Below are positions 43,978-55,500 of a stretch of DNA of 64,000 bases, piece after piece. The stretch lies in NCBI GenBank assembly GCA_022494885.1, contig JAGVSM010004008.1, forward strand, positions 20,723 to 84,722, given 5' to 3'. This DNA is from Micrasema longulum (lineage: Eukaryota > Arthropoda > Insecta > Trichoptera > Brachycentridae). The number at the start of each line of letters is the position of its first letter. Within the stretch, counting starts at the first letter, position 1. The notes under the pieces were generated by a model. That model searched no databases. It had not been told where the DNA came from and was given only the letters and a program-made list of their open reading frames with translations. The position numbers and the translations under genes are program-made.

Positions 43978-45418
43978 TATGTAAGATGACAATAATTGTG
44001 GACCATTTTCACAAAGCGAAATATCTAGAAAGTAAAAAAATTACTACTAGGATTAAAAAAAAAAAACAAGATACTTTTAATAAAAATTTTACATCCTAGT
44101 TCATATACTGGAAAATTAATAATATAGAATTAGTGGAACTGTTCATTAAAAAAATCTGAATTGTCCGAATTTTCAGAAAAACGATATATCTACATATTTT
44201 GTGATAGGAATGTATAGAAAAGTTGATTTGTGTTAACATGAGTTTACTTTTGCGTAAAATCAGTATTAACTGTTTTTTTGTTTTATTTCCATACCTCGGA
44301 AGCACACGGATGCAAATCCAAACGTCAAATGTTCAACAATAACCTGAAGAATCTACTTTCTCTAAGTAATTTCTAATAATTCAGAACATTAATTTGTATT
44401 TTCAGTATCTTGATACTTTGGTTCTTTCATTATAAGACTTACATTTCTTTAAAATCAATGGACATGATCATAAACTGGATACGAAAATCGAAATGTCATT
44501 TCATCAAATTCTGGATTTGCATCCGTCTGCCTCTGAGGTACAGATTTTATATGCCTACATATACCTATGTATAGCAGGGGAGAATCGTCCAAATAAGCGA
44601 TTATGCACAGCTTACCATTATATTTTAATTTCGATAGTAACTATGTAAATGGGAAAATAAATAAAATAATTGTTCTTTATTATAAATCACTGCCACCGTT
44701 TAATATCTTCCAACAAAAAACTCTCAAAAGTGCGCCCAGCGCCCAGCCCGTTCTCAGTGAACGATGAAACTAGACGATTACCTCAGATTATTCCTCCATG
44801 TGAAAAAGTACATTATATTTTACATCTCTAACCCAGTTGTGGTTTATTCGTACTACAAATATTATTTGAAGATTCTCTATTTGGAAACTAGAATTTCGAA
44901 CATTATTTTTATTTGATATGATACCGTTGACATATTATGTATCACATAGAACATGCGGCTCGGCAAGGGATCGGCCAGTGCTCAGTGTTGATATTTCAAT
45001 CATAATGGAAATATACCTATCTAGGTATTTCATCATTGTGGTATTTTTTAATAAACTTTTGTACAAGAGTTGTATAAAATATTGTAGATTAAAGCTGCGC
45101 TTATCGCTAAGTTAACAAAAATGTTGTTTGAGTAATTTTCACAGAACCACGGAAAAAATAGCCATTTATAAATGTATTACTTATATGGTACAAATTAACA
45201 ATATTTTTTTGTAGATTACCTATAAAAAAAAATCACCGCTCAACACTGATGTATAGGTATGTTATTTCTGTTGCTGCAATTTCGCACATATATCGTTTTC
45301 CTAAAATTGTATTTCACCAATTGATAGATCTCATATAGAAAACCCAATTTCTGTAAAAAAACGCATATTATTTTTTGTAGATATTTGTGAAAATGGTCCT
45401 CAATTATTGTCAAATAAT
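43978..45418. repeat. Diverged inverted duplication around 44.4 kb
   Basis: tgacaataattgtggaccat near 43987 is inverted near 45390 (gtcctcaattattgtca), and acctcggaagcacacggatg near 44293 is inverted near 44510-44540. Arms are diverged, with a copy of the 21305 element (44595-45260) on the right. Confidence 0.55.
44595..45260 (+). repeat. Dispersed element, uninterrupted copy
   Basis: Matches 21305-21925 and, at its end (tttttgtagattacctataa, aatcaccgctc), 23598-23640. This shows that a LINE interrupted the other copy. Confidence 0.75.
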
Positions 45419-46250
45419 AATGACTAATTAAGATTTAGATATTTACATATTTTTTTCTGCTGGAAACACTTGTATTTTCAGACAAATGAGAAAAGAGTAC
45501 ATATCAAATTTGTGCATATTAGAATAAAAAATAGTAAACTTTATTTGGTAGTATTTTGTGCGGAGATTTCTCTGTAATTTAGTTCTTTATACAGTTTAAA
45601 GAATTTGACATTTTCTTTAAATTTGACAGTTTTGGTCAGATTGTTTTTGTAAATGGTCATAAATACAAGAATTTATATGGAAAAATGGGGTTCATGGTTT
45701 GAAAAACATTGTTCATATTGACATAAATTTGTACATTTACATTTTATGTAATCAAAATAATCTACGATTCTTAAAGGAGATTTGACTAATTTGCATAAAT
45801 ATGGTTAATTTTATACCCCTAAAATTGTTATTCTCAATTTATGCGTTGATTTTATGCTTATATAGATTTATATATCTGTTATCAGAATGTGTAGAGTTTA
45901 AAATACCACAGTAAATATTTTTAATGTTTTATAATGAGTCAAATTATATAACGACAAATTGACAACATATCACATTATATAACAATGTCCCATGTCTATA
46001 TAATTAACTTTTAACAAGAGTAAAAAAAAAAAATGCCTTTCATAATCGGTAATAAGAAAACTCAGTGGTTTTTTTATAAAAAAGATTTGTTAATTGGAAT
46101 ATTAAACTAAGCCAGAAAAAAAATGTATGTATATATTATCAACGCTTAAAAATAAACATAAATTTGATCATTGCTCATATTATAATAACATGTTATTTAA
46201 AAACAAAAAATAACATTTTTAGAATATTCCACAAAAAACAAAATAAACAA
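45419..46250. other. Gene-free AT-rich stretch
   Basis: Extremely AT-rich; nothing identifiable. Confidence 0.5.
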
Positions 46251-46254
46251 ACCA

Positions 46255-47010
46255 CTATGCCATTTTCCGTCCGGGTAGACAGCGAGGATAGAATGCCACT
46301 TTAGTCTATCTTTGCATACAGACCTCGCTTCCTCTACATTCATATAACCTGCCATACACACTAGAAGCGGTAAAAAAAATTAAACAGTTTTTCTCTTGAA
46401 ACTGCTAAAACAGTTTCACAAAAAATTAAACTGTCACTGTAAATAAATTAAACTACTTTTGCGTAACATTCACCAGTTAATATGTTGATATTAACAGCTC
46501 CCTAAGGGGTTGAATCCAGTTCTTGTCTACAAAAATTTGGACAAAAAAAGAACAATTAAAGTACCATGGGCGAAACCAGGCAAAAAAAAAAATTTAAACA
46601 GTTTCACATATCCTGACTAGTTTTTTTTACAAGTAACTGTTTCAGGAGCTGATTGTACCAAATTTTTTACCAACGCTGCTAAACACCGTTCACAGAACAG
46701 TTTAATTCGTGACACAGTTACTGGTACTTCTTTTAAATAACTGAAACGCCCATCTAATTACAATTAACACAACGATTATTCCAACTTTCGACACGTCCAT
46801 CCTCGAGTATTTGTTGAATTCGGTCTTGCAGGTCTTCCTTGATTTCTGCATCCATCAACATTCGCACCGTAAATCTTTTTAGGCATTTGTGCATGTGTCA
46901 TAAGAATTGCTCAATTATGTAAGACAGGTGCACAAATGTCGAGATCGAACAAGTATTATTGACAAAATCAAGAAAGGAGTTCTGCGTTGGTTTGGACATA
47001 CAGAGCAAAT
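46255..47010 (-). pseudogene. RTE-like LINE 3' fragment (copy 3), split by an insertion
   Basis: 46255-46360 and about 46765-47010 match the same LINE as 15039 (ttccgtccgggtagacagcg, attccaactttcgacacg, atccatcaacattcgcacc). About 400 bases in between are unrelated and contain a foldback-family piece (ggggttgaatccagttcttg). Confidence 0.72.
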
Positions 47011-47183
47011 ATTCCATGAAAACGTTTGAATAAATGCTTGGCACGTATTGTAATGACAAAATAATTTGTTTACTAGAAAGTTTTACTTCAATTTAGTACT
47101 GCAAGAATAACTTTTGTAAAGTGTAAAGTGTTTTACAACATGTAATAATAAAATATTTAAGTTAAAAAATTACCACCAGCAAA

Positions 47184-47446
47184 TGAGGCCCTTAGTATCA
47201 AAGATGGCCAAACGCTAAAAATAGTATCAAAAGCGGCCAACAGCAAATTTAATACTTAATAAAAATAGCGTTTCTTGTTATGTTAATTTTTAGGTTAATA
47301 AGCAATTGCTTAAAGTGTTAATGGCACCAAATATCATCAAATAAAAAATATTTTTAGTAAATATTTAAATTGCTATTGCAGATTTATGTCATTTTCTCCA
47401 AAATAGGTATGGGATTGTTTGACCATCTTTGATACTGAGGGCCTCA
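47184..47446. mobile_element. 263-bp element with about 30-bp inverted ends
   Basis: tgaggcccttagtatcaaag opens and ctttgatactgagggcctca closes; the repeats pair over about 30 bases with two mismatches. The interior is AT-rich and non-coding. Class unknown. Confidence 0.82.
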
Positions 47447-47754
47447 AATATCCAAACAAAAACTAGAATATTTTGTATAGCTAAATTAAATTAAAACATA
47501 ACCCTATTAGAAATAAATTGGTCAAAAATAATATTGTCAGCAGAAATTTTAAATGCTATAATGAAAAAAGTACAAATCGCTCAGAGAGGAAAAAATAATA
47601 AAAATAAATTGTGTTTGTTGTTAATAAATTAACCCTTCTTTGTCTTAAATGAACTATTTTTTAACTGAAAAATTCACCACAGTTTATTTCATTGTAGCAG
47701 ACAACATACTGAAGAACATATATTTCGGGGATAAAATACAGTAAACGCAACCAT

Positions 47755-47990
47755 CAGATTCGATTCCCGACACGGTTGAAATGAAATATTTATTTTAAAG
47801 GGTGTTTTTACACTAGAATATTTCATAGTCCCTGGACTCACGGGGACCTGTCGCAATAGATCTTCACAGGTCGCAGTGACGTGAGGAGCTTGAATAGCAC
47901 TGACCCCCACCTCTAAGAATAAGAATAAGAATAGTCCCTGGACTGGTACCTGAAACGTAAGGCTGATCATCTTATCTTCATGTAACAAAA
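47755..47990 (+). repeat. SINE-like composite repeat
   Basis: gattcgattcccgacacggt (box B-like), two partial copies of tagtccctggact, (AGAATA)n, then tggtacctgaaacgtaagg. The 47860-47935 part is inverted at 16464. Confidence 0.5.
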
Positions 47991-48469
47991 ATGATCAAGA
48001 TACACTGCGATTGGTGTACCAATTCAGTGCCCTATGCACTATTGGGTGATGATGATGAAACCCAACCATATTTACTTAAAAACAGTAGTGAGAATAGTGT
48101 TCCGTGACAATGTCCACTGTTACCCAAGCTCGCACAGGGGTTAATTGACAATATTTTTAGTACGTCCAAACGTTTGTATACAAAGGTTGTCAAATATTAA
48201 GACAATCAACCCTTTATAGGACACATAAGTTATGTTGATTTACATCTTGCAAACCTAAAAAAGTATGTTCTTTTTAAGATAATAAACTTATTTCATTTAA
48301 AAAAGCCGAGTGGAAGACTGATTTATCAGTGTACGTCATAACGATACTCTTGTGACATGAGACTTATTATAAATACAAAATATTAGAAAATAAACACCTC
48401 AATTCTGGTGGTATATTTACAAACCACTTTGTCATATAAATAGTAAAACCATCTAGTATAAGTTCTCGC

Positions 48470-48600
48470 GTTGCTAAGTAGGTGAAATAATTCAGCCTCA
48501 AATAACTCTAATCCACATCGATAAAGGTTTTGGCTCTTTTAGGTTTTTGTTTTTTTATCTGTGTTTTACATAGTGTAATATAGTGAGTATTCCTCTGTTA
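48470..48600. repeat. Foldback-family fragment
   Basis: gcgttgctaagtaggtgaaa, attcagcctca and aaaggttttggctctttt match the interior of the family. Confidence 0.5.
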
Positions 48601-49160
48601 TCTGGTCTCCATATTATGATGTTCACATCAAAAATATTGAATCAGTTCAACATCGATTTTTAAGAAAGATAGGCTGGAGGTTGGGCTTATCCAGAGACCA
48701 GTATATGTATAATGAGTTAGAAACTAGCTTAAATATATCTTCTCTTCGAGACCGTCGAAATAAATCCGACCTTCTAGTCCTATTTAAAATTCTCAACTCA
48801 CTCTTTGATGCGCCTGAACTACTGAGCTCGATAAAATTAAATATCCCAACTAGAAACCTCAAAAAAAACTTACTCTTTCATACCGATAACCATAGAACTA
48901 ACTATGGTTTTCATTACCCTATGCCCAGAGTTCTTAAGTCTGCCAACAAACATACCAGTCTTTATTTCTTTGATAACAAGTTGTCTTCTTTCAAACGATC
49001 ACTGAATCAAATTAAAATATAAACACCTCTCTCCCGCTTCCACTCCCACCAAGTCTACTATATACCATTGTGTCTTACTACTTTTCTTTATAATAATTTT
49101 CTACGTATAATTATGTCCTTAAAAATGCCCATTGGGCGTTGATATGTTTATTTTGTTGTA
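48590..49160 (+). pseudogene. Jockey-like LINE 3' end
   Basis: Reads NIESVQHRFLRKIGWR, LETSLNISSLRDRRNKSDLL, LNIPTRNLKKN and RTNYGFHYPMPRVLK, ending at 49022 (TAA). The inverse copy is at 13395-14245. Confidence 0.82.
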
Positions 49161-49164
49161 TATT

Positions 49165-50260
49165 TTTGTAAAATACTGATAAAATAACGGGTTGAATAAA
49201 CTTCCAGATAATATATTCAATATATTACCATTAAATATTTTTATTTTCAATTATCTGCAACTAATAAATACTGTTTGAATCTCTAAAATAACCAAATAAA
49301 TCTAAGTAAATCCTTGAAAATAGGGAGAGAAAAAAAATATTCTAGCACTAGGTATTCCTCCCATTTTGACACTAGCCCCGCGGTCCAGCTTATTTCAAAA
49401 CGTTTTGTACTTTACAATAATTTTTCTTTTTTTTCCTTGAACGATTTACACTTTGTCCCTAACAGCCTTTGGAATTTCTGCTAGAAATATGTTACGGTTA
49501 AATACAAACATATTTATACGTAAGGAGCAAACATTTAAAACGTGATTTGTCACATAAATATAGAGCTTGAAAAATGAAAAAAAACTTGTTTTTAACAGCA
49601 CTATTCGTTTGAATATATTTTATATAGGAAAAAATGTGTTTTGAATGAAGTGTGTGTTTTCTCGTAGATATGAATCATAAAATTTGAAATAAACCAATTT
49701 TTTTTCAAATTTGAACAAATCATTTTTTGAATGTTTGCTCCTCATGTATTAGACATTAGAAATGACATCATATGGAATAGAAAAAAAACATATAAAATAA
49801 TTTGTTAGAGTATCGATATGTTTCAGTGTGTGGTTGTTTCATACAGTTAATGGATCAAAATAAATCATTAAAAATAATTTGCTAAAAATTAAGTCTGGTA
49901 GAAATTGAATAAAATGTTTTCATAGACAATTAAGAAGTTCTGCATTTTTTTTATTTGTCAATAAACTATCAAACTAGGCCAAATTTTTATGTATCGTATA
50001 TGATTGTTTAAAGTTATGTATTTTTTTTTAATTTAGATAATTACACCGCCCGTCAGTTTATTATAAGTAAATAAGTTAAGAACAATAAAATAAGTTAAGA
50101 ACAATAAAATAAGTTAAGAACAATAAAAATATTTAAAGATATTATTCAATTCAAAGTGCATAAGTCTTTCAAAGAATGTATTTCAAACTATGCGAGATTT
50201 TTTTCAATGACTTATATACATCGACCTACATGCCCTATAAAGAATAAAATATTTTAAAAA
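49165..50260. other. Gene-free stretch with short tandem repeat
   Basis: 50070-50130 contains three copies of aataagttaagaacaataaa (19-20 bp). The rest is AT-rich without calls. Confidence 0.6.
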
Positions 50261-50261
50261 G

Positions 50262-50400
50262 AAGTGACACGAAAACATACCCATAGTTACCAAGTTTGTT
50301 TATTTACACCAGGGCTACATTCCACGAGAATGCATATCCTACAAAAACTGGGAGGATACACATTTTCACAATATAAAAAAGTTTTTATTGAATGTTTCCA
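50262..50400 (+). repeat. Dispersed repeat with conserved peptide, plus copy
   Basis: Inverse counterpart of 700-900; reads HSYQVCLFTPGLHSTRMHIL. Family unknown. Confidence 0.6.
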
Positions 50401-50761
50401 AACAAACTTAAATTCCTTTAACCCATTTATTTATTTTTTTCGGATTTCTAAAATAATATTAACTCACATTTATTATATTTTTAAAACTGTATTCCTACCA
50501 GTGCACCCCTGTTAGAAAAAAGAGCGTCGTTTTTGTGCTGTTAGGCGTAATTTGACAATTAAAATAAATAATTCTTCTATTTGGATATGAATTATTAAAA
50601 GCTTTGTCAATCACTTATAAACAAATACTTCCCAATGAAAGTAACACCATTATTTTAACAACGTTTATCCGAACGGATTGTGCACATTTTCACGACACAA
50701 GCAGGTATTTTGATTTCGATTCTAAATGTCAAGCTCACATCACACCCGGCTGGCGGTCAAA

Positions 50762-50895
50762 GAACAACTAAATTCTCAAGCCTGGGTGTTCTGTGATGTA
50801 ATTCACCACTGTAATTGGGCCTCCTGGCCTGTTGTGGTGCAAAAGTAAAATAAAATAAAAAAATAAAAATAAAAATAAAAAAATAAATAAATATG
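50762..50895 (+). mobile_element. SINE family B 3' part with A-rich tail
   Basis: ctgtgatgtaattcaccact and cctcctggcctgttgtggtg are followed by an (AAAAT)n tail to 50892. Confidence 0.72.
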
Positions 50896-50899
50896 CGTT

Positions 50900-51500
50900 G
50901 GGCATCAATATCATATATCATCATTTTTGAGGGCTCAGAGCTATAATAGGTCGATGCTTACATATAAACATGGTTTTCTAATATCAAATTAAAAGTGAAA
51001 TATAAAAAATATTATATATGTAATGCAAAATAATATACTATTCTTCTATAATTAAACTTTGTGTAAAATGGGTGAAAATAAACAAGTGCACACAATAACA
51101 AATAAAATAATACTATAAATTATTAATTAAGTAGATGTTTTTAAATTCTTTTTGAGTCTTTTGTTTAACAATATTTTTTCAAATATTTCAAAATTTTAAA
51201 ACTACATTCTTAAATTTTAAATAAGTACCCTTTCAAAGAATCCCATAAAACAAAGTAATTTTTACTTTTCCTTTAAAAATATTCATAAAAAGCAAAATAA
51301 AATTAATCAGATGACTAGCAAGTTTGCACCAAATAAAAAATAAATATATTCAAAAAGCGTTCAAAGAACACCAAACACAAAAAAATAGATTATTTAAGAA
51401 TCATTTTTTAATTAGTATTTTGTCAGATTATCGCCAAAAGTTAAGAAATGGCATCAAAAATGAGACTCTCTTGCGATAAAAATAAGTTTTGAATAACTCC
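50900..51500. other. Gene-free AT-rich stretch
   Basis: Nothing recognised until the interrupted foldback-family copy (gaataactccctaggg) at 51490. Confidence 0.5.
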
Positions 51501-51506
51501 CTAGGG

Positions 51507-52143
51507 CAGTTATGGGTGGGTAACCTATGACACGCCGAGACACTTTGGGTGACACGCATCGTTTACGGATGATCTGCGTAATTTTGTGAGACCTTATTCC
51601 TGGCATTGGATAATATTAAAACAAATGAAAGAAAGACTGATGAAGTTTGTGGCGCTAGCATGCGTTAAATATGAACAAAATACACTAAAAGTCTATAATG
51701 TAAATAATTATTTGTTTTTGCTTTTATTTAATAATAAATAAATAGTTCAAAAACAAAACTCTTTAATTTACTAGTGCTGCAAAAATTATCAATATTCCTA
51801 GATGTGACACGGCACCAGCGTTGCCAACCTCCATCAAGCAAAAATCGGTAGATTCATTATCAGCCCAAATATCGTGGTACCAACTTCTGGATTCATTATC
51901 CCCCTCAAAGACATTTGGATTTATTGTCTAGCGAAAACCCGTGAGCGGAAACAGCTATTATCATGAAAGTTTAACAATCGATAAAAATTTCAAGTAAAAC
52001 AATAATTTAAAATTTACTTTATAATATGTACGTAGACATGTTTAAAAATCGGTAAAATTTCAATCGAATTCAATTCAATAGATCAAGCCAGGTTTTTTTT
52101 TAGAATTTTGACATGCCGAACTAAAAAGGTTTACCCATCGCTG
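51507..52143. mobile_element. hAT-like non-autonomous element (637 bp)
   Basis: Ends cagttatgggtgggtaacc and ggtttacccatcgctg are imperfect inverted repeats. They are flanked by ccctaggg (51499-51506) and cgctaggg (52144-52151), an 8-bp duplication with one change. It interrupts a foldback-family copy. Confidence 0.78.
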
Positions 52144-52362
52144 CGCTAGGGGATGAAATCCAGTACGTGTCTATAAACATTTGGAATTCAAACTCAAAAT
52201 ATTATAAACACTAATTTGCAATAGTTCTATCTAATGTACTCCTCAATCAAAGATTTTTTTTTAAAGATATATTTTTAAAACGAGTTGTGCTAAAAAAAAT
52301 CACAGTATTTATAAAAACCAATTTGATTCTCGGCGGTGTAAAAACATTGCGGGTTGTGCATT

Positions 52363-52542
52363 CTAGTCCCTCGTGCAGTAGCAATACTTGCGGAGCTGCG
52401 GTTGGTCGTTGTATATGCAGCGGGCCTGCTCTCCGTACTTGTTTATTCGCGAAACGTCCGACAGTTTGACAGTGAAGGACTGCTGGTCTATATTGTGCGA
52501 TAGGCTGGCTTCGAATAAAGAAGCTCCTGGCATCAGTCTCAC
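52363..52542 (-). CDS. Terminal exon of right DUF229 gene
   Basis: The acceptor is ctgatgcag. It reads VRLMPGASLFEASLSHNIDQ, DVSRINKYGEQARC and KYCYCTRD, then TAG at 52365-52363. The INKYG...YCYC ending is the family's C-terminal signature. Confidence 0.92.
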   Translation of the reverse strand: MRLMPGASLFEASLSHNIDQQSFTVKLSDVSRINKYGEQARCIYNDQPQLRKYCYCTRD

Positions 52543-55500
52543 CTGCATCAGTGATTATTGAAATATTTATTATTTGTCATTTTCACAGCACAATTTTTTT
52601 TTATATGAGGGATCAAATAAAAACCTTAAGATTGTAGTAAAATTCCAAATCGTTTCATGGTTGATTTCATACATATGTATTACTGGAGTTTCATAGAATG
52701 ACTGCTCCATTATTAATATGAGGCGTGTTAAAACAAAGAAGGCAACAAAAAAATACTATTGACAAATGAAAAGGTTTTGAACCATAAATGGCAGACTCCT
52801 TTACGTTACAGAAGAAAAACCAAACCAAAACCATAATTAATTTAAAAAAGGTCAACAATTTACCGAATAATGCAATAAAATATGCACAGAGAATAACTTT
52901 ATTAAGTTAGTTCATAACATCTTACGAACTAATATAAAATTTGAATAACATTACAATTTTTTTATCAAAATTTCTCAATAACATATTTTTTCAAATTAAT
53001 TTTAAATATTTCAATCTTTTTCAATCTCCTTTATTTCTTCAGGTAACTCATTGTACAGCTTCAATCCCTTGTACAATGAGTTTTGAGATTCTGTTTTTCT
53101 CCTCATTGGTAATCTTATCTTTTTTTTAATTCCTTGTTTCATATGTATGACATTGTTGGTTAAAATTTATTATTGTATTTATTTTATTCATCCCCTTAAT
53201 TACTTTATGTATAAAAATTGCTACATTATATTTAATTTGTTGCTTTACTGTGAGCAAGCCAATTTCTTTGTGCATTATTTCTACATTAGAATAGATATTT
53301 CTTTTGAGTATAATCCTCATCGCCTTATTTTAAAGAATTTGAAGAATTTCTCCTTCATTACATAAAAAAAAATGGAAGAACAGTAATTTATGTGTGAACT
53401 GTTTGTTTTATGTATAAGAACACTACTCTTTATATCTATTACATTTCGCAATCTTCCTATTAATATATATATTTTTTTTTTGTTACATATTGAGAATGTG
53501 TTTTGAAATTCAAATATCTATCCAAGTACACCCCAAGATACTTTATTTCGTCCACGGAATTTATTTACTTTACTCACTGAAATAAAAAATTATCCTTGCA
53601 GTCTGGGAAAAGTAATTCATTTATTGCATACTACTCAACTCACAACACAGAATATATGCCACTGGAATGAGAAAAATCCTTAAAAAATGCATCAAACCCA
53701 CGTAATAGCCTGGAGACCACTGTTTAGTGCGTAATTTCCGGTCACAAACGATATTACACAATGGTGTATAACTTTTTTATGCCGGAGCTATAGAAACATA
53801 ATAATTACAATAACATAACTCATTTTCAGCGGGATAGAGCTACAGAATACACCACTAAAGCATTAATGAATAAGTTAATAAGTTGCTTTGGTCACATGAA
53901 CTGGCTCCCAAGATCACCTGATCTTACCCCGTGCGATTTTTTCTAATACGACTTAATTTGCCTTCCACAGAAGTGCCCTATTAGAAAATATCTGACGTCC
54001 AGATCTCTGCAAGCGAGTTTTTGCCAATATGAGGACTCGATTGCAAGAGTGTTGGCAAACAAAACGGAGAACATCTGGGTCATGTTATTTTCAAAACATA
54101 AATCCGCATTATTTTTGATTATGAAAATAAACGAATTACATTTTATATATTATTATTAAGTCTAAGATTATTATAATTTAGTTTTGTTAGAATTAACATT
54201 TGGCAATATGTTTTACTTTTAAGAACGTAGTAATAAGATAGTGTAGAAAAGGAACTACTAGCTATATGAGAGAAAGAGACTCGAAGAGGCATTCTATAAA
54301 ACCACCGCAGCCAGCCCTTAGAATCAGGCAGTCGTAAAAATGAGTCAGATAACGGGAGTAGTAAAGTGAACGGGAGTCAAAGTCCAAGTGAGTCGAGTCT
54401 ACGCGACTGTATCCTCGGACGCGAAGACGATATGGCCAGGCAGCGCTGCAAGCCTCGTAGAAATTCGACTGGTTTACGAGGGTTATCTGAGGCCGCCTTC
54501 CAGCCGCGAAGGTCCCTCCACATCCAGGACATCCACCGTCCTCCGAGGAACTCCAGTTTCCGGCACCACCAGTGCGTGTGCCCTAACGGTAGCCGACCAG
54601 CCGTCCACCTGGCCGTTTTCTTAACAGAACTATTCTCGAAGCTCCATGGCAGATCACCACCAGGACATCACCCAATGATTACCGTAGTATAGAGTGACAA
54701 TCGCAAACTGCTTTAGCGTAAGGACTAGCTGTCAGTAATTCCTTTTTCATAATTGTAATTAGTCCTTAGTAATTGTTTCCAATGTTTCAATAGATAAATA
54801 AACTTAGGTACATAAAACATTCATGCTATTTAAAATTATGCAAAGTGTAGGTATGTGCTACTGATGACGATGACTATGAGCTACAGTCGCGACCAAAATA
54901 ATTATTTAAACACAGATAATATTTCTGCTGTAGAATACTTGCATCCAATTTCATGGAAACTACTTTGAAAATTGATACGAATGATTTTTCTTAATTTTTA
55001 AAATACACAATTTATAGCACTCTTTAGGTTTTCAATCGGTACATCCATAAAAGTAATGGTTTCGTGTATTACCTTGATCTGATAAACATTGACAACTCCG
55101 TTAGGTTTGGCGGAGAGATCTGGAAGGAATCCATCTGCATCGTATGTCTTTTTGAATTCCAACAGGCCTGGAGCGGCAGCGAGGGACATGGCCCATAGCA
55201 CTTTATCCACATATAGCTCGGCACAGCGATCCCTATTAGACAAGGACAATGGAATACCATATGATATTGATAATTTTTTTTATTATTAATAATACATATA
55301 ATACAAAAAGTACATATTATACTCCCAGGAGTTATTAAAAAAAACATTTTTGTGACAATACATAATATCATACATAGTTAATACATCCGAAATAGTAAGA
55401 AAACATTATATAAAAAACATAAAACACAGTACTTTACACCATCTATATAAATTACAATAATAACTATCACTATCAAAAAGATTTAAGTAATATTTTTTAA

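Noticed and set aside
54366..54692. Two overlapping ORFs, Arg/Pro/Ser-rich
   Set aside because: No domain; they are better explained as an LTR body with TATA box and AATAAA.
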